Shown here one piece after another: positions 1 through 6,828 of a stretch of 15,454 bases of DNA. Numbering within the stretch: position 1 is the first letter of the stretch; every line of letters starts with the position of its first letter. A program made the translations under genes and the position numbers. The stretch lies in assembly GCA_002336975.1 (NCBI GenBank), contig DDFA01000089.1, forward strand, positions 3,014 through 18,467, written 5' to 3'. Source of the stretch: Phyllobacteriaceae bacterium UBA1940 (GTDB lineage Bacteria > Pseudomonadota > Alphaproteobacteria > Rhizobiales > Rhizobiaceae). The notes below the pieces were generated by a model. The model worked only from the letters and a program-made list of their open reading frames with translations. It made no database searches and was not told the DNA's origin.

Positions 1-1778
1 ACAAGATCGCCAACCCGACCGTGCTCGCCCGGATGGACGACGAGGAGCTTCGCAGCCTCTTCCGCGGGTACGGTTACGAGCCGTTCTTTGTCGAGGGCCA
101 TGAACCGAGGGCGATGCATGAGTTGATGGCCGGCACGCTCGACAAGGTTCTGGATCGTGTCCGGGGCATTCAGCACGCCGCGCGGGCTCAGGCGTGGTCG
201 GGACAGCGACCGCGCTGGCCGATGATCGTGCTGCGCAGCCCCAAGGGCTGGACTGGGCCAAAAGTGGTGGACGGGCAGAAGGTCGAGGGCTTCTGGCGTT
301 CGCATCAGGTGCCGGTGTCGAATGCGCGCGGCGATGCCGCCCATCGCGGCATCCTCGAAGACTGGATGAGAAGCTACCGGCCGCAGGACCTGTTCGACGC
401 GGATGGTCGGCTTTTGCCGGAGCTTGCCGCTCTTGCGCCCCGGGGCGACAAGCGCATGGGCGCATCGCCCTACGCCAATGGTGGGTTGCTGAAACAGGAC
501 CTTGTCCTGCCGGATTGGAAAAGTTACGCGCTCGACGCGTCGAACCCGGGCGGCAATGTCGCCGAAGCGACAAGGCTCATGGGCGCTTATCTCCGCGACG
601 TGATGAAGCTCAACGACAAAGCTCGGAATTTCCGCCTGATGGGTCCCGACGAAACGGCGTCGAACCGGCTGGATGCCGTTTTCGACGTCACCGAGCGGGT
701 CTGGATGGAGAGGATCGAGCCTTACGATGTGCACCTCGCGCGCGAAGGGCGCGTCATGGAGGTGTTGTCCGAGCATCTGTGCCAGGGCTGGCTGGAAGGC
801 TACCTGCTCACCGGCCGGCACGGCTTGTTCTCGTGCTACGAGGCCTTCATTCACATCGTCGACTCGATGGTGAACCAGCACGCCAAATGGTTGAAGACGT
901 CTGCGGAACTGCCTTGGCGCAGGCCGATTGCCTCGCTCAACTATCTGCTCACCTCACATGTCTGGCGGCAGGACCATAACGGCTTCTCCCATCAGGACCC
1001 CGGTTTCGCCGATTTCGTTTCCAACAAGAAGGCCGATATTGTCCGGCTCTACTTTCCGCCTGATGCGAACACATTGCTGTGGGTGACCGATCATTGCCTG
1101 CGAACCTACAACCGCATCAACGTCATCACCGCCGGAAAGCAGCCCGCGCCGCAATGGCTCACGGCCGAAGCGGCGGATTCGCATTGCAGAAAAGGCGCGG
1201 GCGTCTGGGCCTGGGCGTCGACCTGCCCTGTGGACGAGACGCCGGACGTCGTCATGGCCTGCGCCGGCGACGTGCCCACCATGGAGACCCTGGCCGCCAT
1301 CGATATCCTGCGCTCGGCGCTGCCAAACTTGAGGATGAGGATGGTGAACGTCGTCGACCTGATGACCCTTCAGTCGCATGGCGAACATCCGCATGGCCTT
1401 TCGGACGAGAGCTTCGACAAGCTGTTCACGCGCGACAAGCCGGTCGTCTTCGCCTATCACGGCTATCCCTATCTCATTCACCGCCTGACCTATAAGCGGG
1501 CCAATCACGACAACTTCCATGTCCACGGATTCAGAGAGGAAGGAACGACGACAACGCCTTTCGATATGGCGGTGATGAACGAACTCGACCGTTTTCATCT
1601 GGCGCTGGCGGTGCTGCGCCGCGTTCCCGGCCTGGAAAAACGCGGGCGCGGATTGGTCAGACAGATCGAAGCCAAGCTCGCCGAGCACAAGGCCTATGTC
1701 TGTGACTATGGCGAAGACATGCCCGAAATTCGCGACTGGACCTGGCCTTACGGGACGGTTACCGATGGCGGCGCGTGA
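1..1778 (+). CDS. xfp: Phosphoketolase (xylulose-5-P/fructose-6-P), C-terminal ~590 residues, 5' end outside window
   Basis: The reading frame is open from base 3 to the TGA at 1776-1778, so the GTG at 21 is an internal Val codon and the gene starts upstream. The first residues ([10 protein letters not shown]) match the segment that follows the thiamine-diphosphate GDGE motif in XFP proteins. About 200 N-terminal residues, including that motif, are therefore missing. Family hallmarks include [12 protein letters not shown], whose Glu codon at 840-842 fits the TPP-activating Glu, then [16 protein letters not shown] and [18 protein letters not shown]. The C-terminus IRDWTWPY is typical of the family. 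This cytosolic TPP enzyme cleaves xylulose-5-P or fructose-6-P with phosphate to acetyl-phosphate plus a shorter aldose phosphate. Acetyl-phosphate can yield ATP through acetate kinase, which is not in the window. It is the only + strand gene and converges on the metal ATPase. Its promoter is outside the window. Confidence 0.97.
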   Translation, partial: KIANPTVLARMDDEELRSLFRGYGYEPFFVEGHEPRAMHELMAGTLDKVLDRVRGIQHAARAQAWSGQRPRWPMIVLRSPKGWTGPKVVDGQKVEGFWRSHQVPVSNARGDAAHRGILEDWMRSYRPQDLFDADGRLLPELAALAPRGDKRMGASPYANGGLLKQDLVLPDWKSYALDASNPGGNVAEATRLMGAYLRDVMKLNDKARNFRLMGPDETASNRLDAVFDVTERVWMERIEPYDVHLAREGRVMEVLSEHLCQGWLEGYLLTGRHGLFSCYEAFIHIVDSMVNQHAKWLKTSAELPWRRPIASLNYLLTSHVWRQDHNGFSHQDPGFADFVSNKKADIVRLYFPPDANTLLWVTDHCLRTYNRINVITAGKQPAPQWLTAEAADSHCRKGAGVWAWASTCPVDETPDVVMACAGDVPTMETLAAIDILRSALPNLRMRMVNVVDLMTLQSHGEHPHGLSDESFDKLFTRDKPVVFAYHGYPYLIHRLTYKRANHDNFHVHGFREEGTTTTPFDMAVMNELDRFHLALAVLRRVPGLEKRGRGLVRQIEAKLAEHKAYVCDYGEDMPEIRDWTWPYGTVTDGGA

Positions 1779-1869
1779 TGGGAGACGCGGTCCCGGCGCG
1801 ATCATAGAGATATCCGGAAGAGGTCGGCTTGTCCGGCCCCGCAAAGACGAACCGGCTCACGCCGCCATC
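1764..1869. repeat. Inverted repeat across the convergent gene ends
   Basis: GATGGCGGC plus GTGA at 1764-1778, at the end of the phosphoketolase gene, is complementary to TCAC plus GCCGCCATC at 1857-1869, at the end of the P1B-5 ATPase gene. This gives 9 + 4 paired bases with a 2-base bulge and a spacer of about 78 bases. The spacer contains a weaker CCGGA/TCCGG pair (1814-1818 and 1832-1836). There is no T-run. It may form a long stem in read-through RNA from either side. It may also be chance, because both proteins end in small GC-coded residues. Confidence 0.35.
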
Positions 1870-4139
1870 GCGTGTTCGTAGATGTCTTCTTCCTGCGCGT
1901 TGTGAATGCGCGCCAGCGCCTCGATCGACTCGATGACGCGCTGGGCGTCCCGGATGAGATGGCGGTCGACATTGGCGGCGTCCAGATCCTGAACCACGCG
2001 GGCGAGAAGCCTGGCCTGATGGACGATCTCGCGGTGGGCGCGGCTCATCGCGTTAAGTCCATGCGCATCCGGCAGATATTTCGAAAGGCGAGGATAGACC
2101 GTGCTTTCGTCGTCGATTTCATGCGCAACGATGCGATCGTTCACCAGGCCGCTGGCTTCCATGATAAGCGTCACCGCGTCGGCGGGCTGTGCGTCGTCCA
2201 GCGCATCGGCAATGGATCGGAGGCGATCGAGCGTCGTCGCCAGTCGTTCGTGATCTTCGTACAGGGTTCGCGCGGCGCTTGCCGGCAGGCGCCGCCGGCC
2301 GGAACTGCGGCCGGGCGTGAGCGCGCGCAAAGCGTTGAGGATCACCGCGATATCGATCGCCTCCTGCGTCAGCGCTCCCGCGACCGGAGTCAGCCAGCCG
2401 AAGGCGGCGGCGCCCATGGCCAGCGCCGACATGCCGAGGCCGGCGACGATGCTCTGCCAGGCGATCCTGCGGGTGCGGGATGCGATCACGATCGCGTCCG
2501 ACACGCGGTCGAGCCGGTCAACCAGCAGGATGACGTCAGCGGCCTCCGATGAGGCGCTGGCGCCGCGCGCGCCCATGGCGATGCCTACATCCGCGGTGGC
2601 CAGCGCGGGAGCGTCGTTGATCCCGTCGCCGACCATCACCGTTGGATGCATGCGTTGCTCGACGGCCACGGCGTCGACCTTGTCGGCCGGTTCGCGGTCG
2701 GCCAGAACCGCATCGAGGTCGAGAGCGGCGGCGATCGTTTCCGCGGCGTCGGCGCGATCGCCGGTGAGCATGACGATGCGGGTGACGCCGGTCGAGCGCA
2801 GCGCCTGTATGGCATGCGGAGTTTCCCGGCGAAGTTCGTCGCCAAGCAGGAGGGCGCCGACGATCTTGCCGTCGACGGCGACGAAGACGCTGAGCGCCGA
2901 GCGCCATGCTGCGCGGCGCAGCGCGCGCACCGCCCAGTCTTCCGGCGTCCTGCCACTGACGACCAGTTGATACGACCCGGCCATGACATGCTTGCCGGCA
3001 ATCCATCCTTCGAGGCCCGAGCCCATCGTCTCCCGCACCTGGGAAGGCAAATCGAGATGCAGCCCGCGGGCCAATGCGGCCTCGACGACCGCTTTGGCCA
3101 CCACATGATGCGATGCCTGCTCAAGCGAGGCCGCCAGCCGCAGAATTTCATCGGCACCCTGGCCGACCGCCGTCTCGACGGCAACCAGGCGCGCGCCGCC
3201 GACCGTCAGCGTGCCGGTCTTGTCAAAGATCACCGTGCGGGTGCGCGCGAGTGCTTCAAGCGGGGCGCCGCCCTTGATGAGGATGCCGCGACGGGCCGCC
3301 TGCGCCACGCCGGAGATGAAAGCGACGGGTGCTGCGAGGATCAGGGGGCAGGGGGTAGCCGCGACCAGAACCGCCAGCCCTCGCAACGGGTCGCCCGACA
3401 GCAGCCATGCCCCGCCGGCCACGACCAGCGTCAGTGGCAGCAATAGTATTGCGAAGCGGTCGGCCAGCCGAATGAAGGGCGCCTTGGCCGTCTGGGCGGC
3501 GTTCACCATGCGAACGATGCCGGCATAGGTGCTCTGGCCCGCGGTCGCCGTCGTGGCGAGTTCGAACATTTCGCCGGCGTTGATGGTGCCGCTTCGCGCT
3601 GCTTCTCCCTGTCGGCGGTGAACCGGAACAGGCTCTCCCGTCAGCGCCGACTCGTCGATCACGGCACTGGAGGTTGCGATCACACCGTCCACGGGAATGA
3701 CCTCGCCGCCGCGCACGATCAGCAGGTCGCCGATCTCGACCTGGTCGATTGGGACGTCTTCCACGTCATCGCCGGATCGCCGGTGCGCAATACGTGGCGT
3801 CCGGTCGACCAGTGACTTGAGGTCGCGCTCGGCCCGCGCCACAGCGAACTCCTCCAGCACATTGCCGCCCGCGTACATGACCGCCACGACAGACGCCGCG
3901 AGCCCTTCGCCCAAAGCCAGCGCCGCCGACATCGAAACGAAGGCCACGGCGTCGACTCCCATTCGGCCTGCCAGCAGATCGCGGAACATCGAAATACCGA
4001 GACCGGCCACGACCGGAAGTGTGCCGGCGGCCCAGAGGCGAAACGCAAGGGATGGGCTTGCCCACAGCCAGGCGATCAAACCGCCGCCGAGGCCGACCAA
4101 TGCGATGGCGATAAGGGCGAGGCGTGCGTTGCGTCCCAT
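1857..4139 (-). CDS. nia: P1B-5-type metal-translocating P-type ATPase with C-terminal hemerythrin-like domain (Nia-like)
   Basis: This 760-residue inner-membrane pump has no N-terminal metal-binding domain. Membrane segments begin at about residue 7. Visible motifs are TGEP (167-170), the metal-binding membrane motif TPCPL (262-266), the phosphorylation site DKTGTLT (Asp306) and GDGINDAP (from 504). The HP dipeptide of the nucleotide-binding domain reads His345-Val346. Residues from about 625 form a four-helix HHE/hemerythrin-like domain with His630, His673, Asp677/Glu678, His702, His707, His746 and Glu750/751. TPC plus a hemerythrin tail defines subgroup P1B-5. In S. meliloti the member Nia is linked to Ni/Fe export and is expressed in nodules. 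The ATG lies 6 bases after the stop of the small ORF at 4146-4469, in the same frame, and lacks a clear Shine-Dalgarno, so translation is probably coupled. FixK-type control from the box at 4520 is inferred. Confidence 0.93.
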   Translation of the reverse strand: MGRNARLALIAIALVGLGGGLIAWLWASPSLAFRLWAAGTLPVVAGLGISMFRDLLAGRMGVDAVAFVSMSAALALGEGLAASVVAVMYAGGNVLEEFAVARAERDLKSLVDRTPRIAHRRSGDDVEDVPIDQVEIGDLLIVRGGEVIPVDGVIATSSAVIDESALTGEPVPVHRRQGEAARSGTINAGEMFELATTATAGQSTYAGIVRMVNAAQTAKAPFIRLADRFAILLLPLTLVVAGGAWLLSGDPLRGLAVLVAATPCPLILAAPVAFISGVAQAARRGILIKGGAPLEALARTRTVIFDKTGTLTVGGARLVAVETAVGQGADEILRLAASLEQASHHVVAKAVVEAALARGLHLDLPSQVRETMGSGLEGWIAGKHVMAGSYQLVVSGRTPEDWAVRALRRAAWRSALSVFVAVDGKIVGALLLGDELRRETPHAIQALRSTGVTRIVMLTGDRADAAETIAAALDLDAVLADREPADKVDAVAVEQRMHPTVMVGDGINDAPALATADVGIAMGARGASASSEAADVILLVDRLDRVSDAIVIASRTRRIAWQSIVAGLGMSALAMGAAAFGWLTPVAGALTQEAIDIAVILNALRALTPGRSSGRRRLPASAARTLYEDHERLATTLDRLRSIADALDDAQPADAVTLIMEASGLVNDRIVAHEIDDESTVYPRLSKYLPDAHGLNAMSRAHREIVHQARLLARVVQDLDAANVDRHLIRDAQRVIESIEALARIHNAQEEDIYEHAMAA

Positions 4140-4145
4140 CGCTGG

Positions 4146-4469
4146 TCAGGGGCTCTCGACGCGGGCGACTTGACGGGTGTGCGTTAACGCGCGGTCGCAA
4201 ATCGACGCATGCTCTTTGGCCACAAAGCGCTCCTCGCCGCGGCGAAAGCCGGTTTCGTCGGCGCTTTGGTCTTCCTCCTGGCCGAACCGCCTGACCCTGC
4301 ACGACGCATGACGCCATATCCCTTTTCGGGGATCGAGACGCCGTTCCTGATCGAGCGGTTCGAAAAGGATATCGGCCTCGTCATGCGCATCGGCCGGGCG
4401 GGTTTCACCGCACGCAGGCATCCGGCGGGCACGGCGGAAATTGGCGTACAATCTTGTTGTTTCGCTCAT
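4146..4469 (-). CDS. Small hypothetical protein (107 aa) preceding the P1B-5 ATPase
   Basis: The family is not recognised. The ORF encodes a hydrophilic, Arg/Glu/Asp-rich protein with three Cys and no membrane segment. In favour of a real gene: it has a GGGAAG Shine-Dalgarno about 9 bases before the ATG, a FixK-type box centred 57.5 bp upstream of that ATG, and a stop 6 bases before the ATPase start in the same frame. Against: G/C at third positions is only about 68% by hand count, and the opposite-strand frame (4209-4523) scores somewhat higher, although it lacks a ribosome-binding site. It could be a leader that couples translation to the ATPase, a relic N-terminal extension cut off by one TGA, or non-coding leader. 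Confidence 0.4.
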   Translation of the reverse strand: MSETTRLYANFRRARRMPACGETRPADAHDEADILFEPLDQERRLDPRKGIWRHASCRVRRFGQEEDQSADETGFRRGEERFVAKEHASICDRALTHTRQVARVESP

Positions 4470-4519
4470 TGGGCGCTTCCCTTCAGCTCTGCTTGTGCCA
4501 GATCGGCAAAGCGCCGTCC

Positions 4520-4533
4520 TTGATCGGCGTCAA
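4520..4533 (-). promoter_or_regulatory. FixK/FNR-type box upstream of the small ORF and P1B-5 ATPase
   Basis: The sequence TTGATCGGCGTCAA matches the FixK/FNR consensus TTGAY-N4-RTCAA at every defined position. It overlaps the stop codon of the upstream DUF4010 gene (TGA at 4530-4532). Its centre (4526.5) is 57.5 bp from the ATG at 4469. If FixK binds at the usual -41.5 position, transcription would begin near 4485, leaving a leader of about 16 bases with the Shine-Dalgarno. No convincing -10 element was seen. Confidence 0.75.
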
Positions 4534-5789
4534 GGCAAGATCGAGGGCGCGAAGACATAGACAACACCCCCAAGCACGCCGGCTCCCAGGGTGGTCAGAA
4601 GCAAAGGCGCCCAAAAGCTGAGCCGGGACGTCACCATGGACATGATCACCTTTAGCAGCGCGTTGATGGCGATCGCTGCCAGAACTGCCTGCCCGGCAGC
4701 CTCGACCGAAATCGAAGCGCCTACCAGCCGCAACACGCTAAGCACCGCGATGTCCACGTCGACCGCACCGGAGATGGCGGTGGCGGCAATCAAGCCCTCG
4801 CTTCCGACACGGTCGGCCAGAGCGGCATTGGCCATTGAGATGACCGCAAACAGGAGCGCAAACAACAGCAGTGGCCCAAGGTCGAACGGACTGCGCGAGG
4901 ACGTGTCGACGCGGCCCGCATCAACCCCGCTGGCCAGCATCAGCGCGCCGCAAAGGCCGAAGACCACCGCGGCTGCGAGAGTCGCTGGCAGGATTGCGAC
5001 AAGCACCCGCGGCTCGACCAGGCCGATGATAAGAGCGACGCGCACCAGTGAAATCATCGCCGCCAGCATGGCCGCACCCGCCAGATGTCGGCTTCCGTCT
5101 GCCGACCTCGCCATGCGGCCGAGCGCAAGCGTGACCGCCGTCGAAGAAATCAACGCCCCGCAAACGGCGCTGACGACCAGTCCGCGGGTCTCGCCCAGCA
5201 TGCGGATCGCGATATAGCCGAGATAGGAGATGGCTGCCGTCAAGACGGTGAAGAACCAGATTTCCCATGGGTTCAGTCCACCCCAGGGATCGACGGTGCG
5301 GTTGGGCAGCAGCGGCAGCACAATTGCCGTCATGACGGCCAGGATAAGCGCGGAACGCAATTCGACCCAGGTCAGGCGTTTCAGCAGTCCGTGCAGGATC
5401 TCGCGGCTCGCGAGGAGGGCGGCAAGAGCCGCCGCCGCCCCGGCCGCCGCCGTAGAGTCGCCGACGACTGCAAGTGCCCCCAGCGCAAACACGGCGAGGC
5501 CCGCCATGACGCTGGTAACACTGAAGTCCTCGTCGTACACAGCCTCCCGCGCCTTGTAGAAGGCCAGGACGGCGGTGAAGCCGAGGAGGCCGGCTATCAG
5601 CACCGATACCGCGTTCAGCGATTGCGCAAGCGCCGCGAAGATGCCGCCGAGAAGACCGGAAATTCCATAGGTGCGGATGCCGGCCGTCCGGCTCCGGTCG
5701 GGCGCGTCGCGTTCGCGCCAGCCACGTTCCAGCCCGATCAGCAGACCGATCGCAAGCGCAAGGCCGAGACGAGCGAGGAGGGTGTCCAT
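4530..5789 (-). CDS. MgtC/SapB family membrane protein with DUF4010 domain
   Basis: This 419-residue, very hydrophobic protein has about 11-13 predicted membrane segments. The N-terminal MgtC/SapB domain (about residues 1-130) carries the signature GLLIGLERGWRER and a GIRTYGISGLLGG segment. The C-terminal DUF4010 region includes GALISSTAVTLALG and ATAISGAVDVDIAVLS. I chose the ATG at 5789 because MDTLLARLGLALAIG matches the family start. The frame extends to a TTG at 5831 with no support. MgtC proteins are tied to Mg2+ limitation and ATPase control, but the role of DUF4010 members is not established and the substrate is unknown. The gene lies 110 bp after the flavoprotein gene on the same strand and may share its transcript. 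An MgtA-type pump is also in this island. Confidence 0.88.
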   Translation of the reverse strand: MDTLLARLGLALAIGLLIGLERGWRERDAPDRSRTAGIRTYGISGLLGGIFAALAQSLNAVSVLIAGLLGFTAVLAFYKAREAVYDEDFSVTSVMAGLAVFALGALAVVGDSTAAAGAAAALAALLASREILHGLLKRLTWVELRSALILAVMTAIVLPLLPNRTVDPWGGLNPWEIWFFTVLTAAISYLGYIAIRMLGETRGLVVSAVCGALISSTAVTLALGRMARSADGSRHLAGAAMLAAMISLVRVALIIGLVEPRVLVAILPATLAAAVVFGLCGALMLASGVDAGRVDTSSRSPFDLGPLLLFALLFAVISMANAALADRVGSEGLIAATAISGAVDVDIAVLSVLRLVGASISVEAAGQAVLAAIAINALLKVIMSMVTSRLSFWAPLLLTTLGAGVLGGVVYVFAPSILP

Positions 5790-5899
5790 GATGCTATGTT
5801 CATGCCTTGGCGCAAAGCAGTCGATCGCCAACCCATTGGACGATCCGCACCGGCGAGCATCGCAGCGCGTCTCGCTTAGTCAATCCGGCCGGTGAATCT

Positions 5900-6349
5900 T
5901 CAGTTCTCTTTCGCTTCGCGGCCGGAGAGCTGATCCACCAGAATGCGGAAAAATACGTGCTCGGAATGGTCCGATTGCGGTTGCGTCATCGGTTTCAGGG
6001 CGCCCGGCTCCCACCAGTCGAAATGTCGGCTGAGCAGAGACCATGCATGATCGCGCTCTCGCTTGTGGCCAATCCTGTCCGGCAGCTCCTCGAAACGGCC
6101 GTCGACGACGACGCTTTGCCATTCCCGGCCATGGCCGCGTTCCTCCACGACGAGCGATACGTGCGGATTGGCGCGCATAAACTCGATCTTTTTGCCAGGC
6201 ATCGAGAACGCGTAGAGATGAATGTCGGCATAAGCATAGTAAATCGGCACGACATACGGCTTGCCATCCTTCGAGCAGGCGAGGCAGGCGACCCGGCTTG
6301 CGGACAGGAGATTGGTGCATTCAAATGTGCTCATTGAACGGACGTGCAT
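5900..6349 (-). CDS. Pyridoxamine 5'-phosphate oxidase-like FMN-binding protein
   Basis: This 149-residue protein belongs to the split-barrel flavin-binding (PNPOx-like) superfamily. The core reads LLSASRVACLACSKDGKPY, then VPIYYAYADIHLYAFSMPGK and ANPHVSLVVEE, the order of strands that hold FMN. The HFDWWEPGAL segment near the C-terminus is typical of this subgroup. I chose the ATG at 6349 because AAGGAGG sits 6 bases upstream. The frame continues upstream to 6772 but shows no family similarity there. Relatives include nitroimidazole-reductase-like and F420/FMN proteins of varied function, so the substrate is unknown. It is probably a small cytosolic redox or flavin protein. In rhizobia such genes often sit among FixK-regulated genes (general knowledge). 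Only a half-site of a FixK box is visible upstream. Confidence 0.9.
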   Translation of the reverse strand: MHVRSMSTFECTNLLSASRVACLACSKDGKPYVVPIYYAYADIHLYAFSMPGKKIEFMRANPHVSLVVEERGHGREWQSVVVDGRFEELPDRIGHKRERDHAWSLLSRHFDWWEPGALKPMTQPQSDHSEHVFFRILVDQLSGREAKEN

Positions 6350-6817
6350 CACATCCTCCTTCTGAATCCCCCTGTTGCGGAGTTCCCCCCGACTCCGGTT
6401 GGCGGCTTGACGCGGTGACATGTTCAAGCCAGGGCTGCGCAGGAGGCGTCTGAGCCACAGCCCACGCTGCCATCGATCATAACGAACTCGTCCGCAAAGG
6501 TGCACGGGGTCTTGCTGGCCACTTTCGGACCGGTCCTGCGAAATCATACGGCAACCGGAAGCGAGCGCACCGCCTCGGTATGGATCTGTAGTTGGCGGGG
6601 ATTGGTCGCAACCGGTTTGACTTCCCGTCGATATATTGGCGTGCGTGAGGTCACCCGCCAAAGAGGCAGCGACTTCATCTCGCCGGCTTCCGATATTTGC
6701 CCTGACGACGGCTCGACGCGCCGGGTTGTCGGAAGGTGACTGGAAATCAAGTTGAACCGCCGCGCCGACCACACTACCATTCTGGGCCGGCGCTTCAAGC
6801 TGTCGCCGTAGCGGCGG
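6350..6817. other. Intergenic region of ~470 bp without a recognisable gene
   Basis: It lies between the MgtA-type ATPase gene and the flavoprotein gene, both on the - strand. Short frames exist on both strands (for example 6500-6739 +, 6544-6861 -), but none shows a familiar motif or a good ribosome-binding site. A TTGAC half-site at 6407-6411 lies about 64 bp upstream of the flavoprotein start, without a matching second half. The promoter of the flavoprotein gene should be in this stretch. Confidence 0.5.
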
Positions 6818-6828
6818 TCAAACGCCGC
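6811..6828 (-). terminator. Possible hairpin at the end of the MgtA-type ATPase gene
   Basis: GCGGCG at 6811-6816 pairs perfectly with CGCCGC at 6823-6828 around a 6-base loop that contains the gene's TGA stop. A second small stem (CGCCG-TAG-CGGCG) follows immediately. No T-run follows on the - strand, so an intrinsic terminator is doubtful. Confidence 0.25.

Noticed and set aside
954..1844. Long - strand frame opposite the phosphoketolase gene
   Set aside because: It is a shadow of a clearly identified gene; long antisense frames are expected in GC-rich DNA.
4209..4523. + strand 104-residue ORF
   Set aside because: It has somewhat better third-position G/C than the - strand ORF, but no ribosome-binding site and no recognised motif. 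The FixK box geometry favours the - strand.
5790..5831. TTG start of the DUF4010 gene at 5831
   Set aside because: No ribosome-binding site, and family similarity begins at the ATG at 5789.
6407..6420. TTGACGCGGTGACA as a fourth FixK box upstream of the flavoprotein gene
   Set aside because: The spacing (about 64 bp to the ATG) would suit, but only the left half matches; the right half TGACA does not fit GTCAA.
6350..6772. N-terminal extension of the flavoprotein to 290 residues
   Set aside because: The extra residues show no family similarity, and AAGGAGG sits 6 bases before the ATG at 6349.
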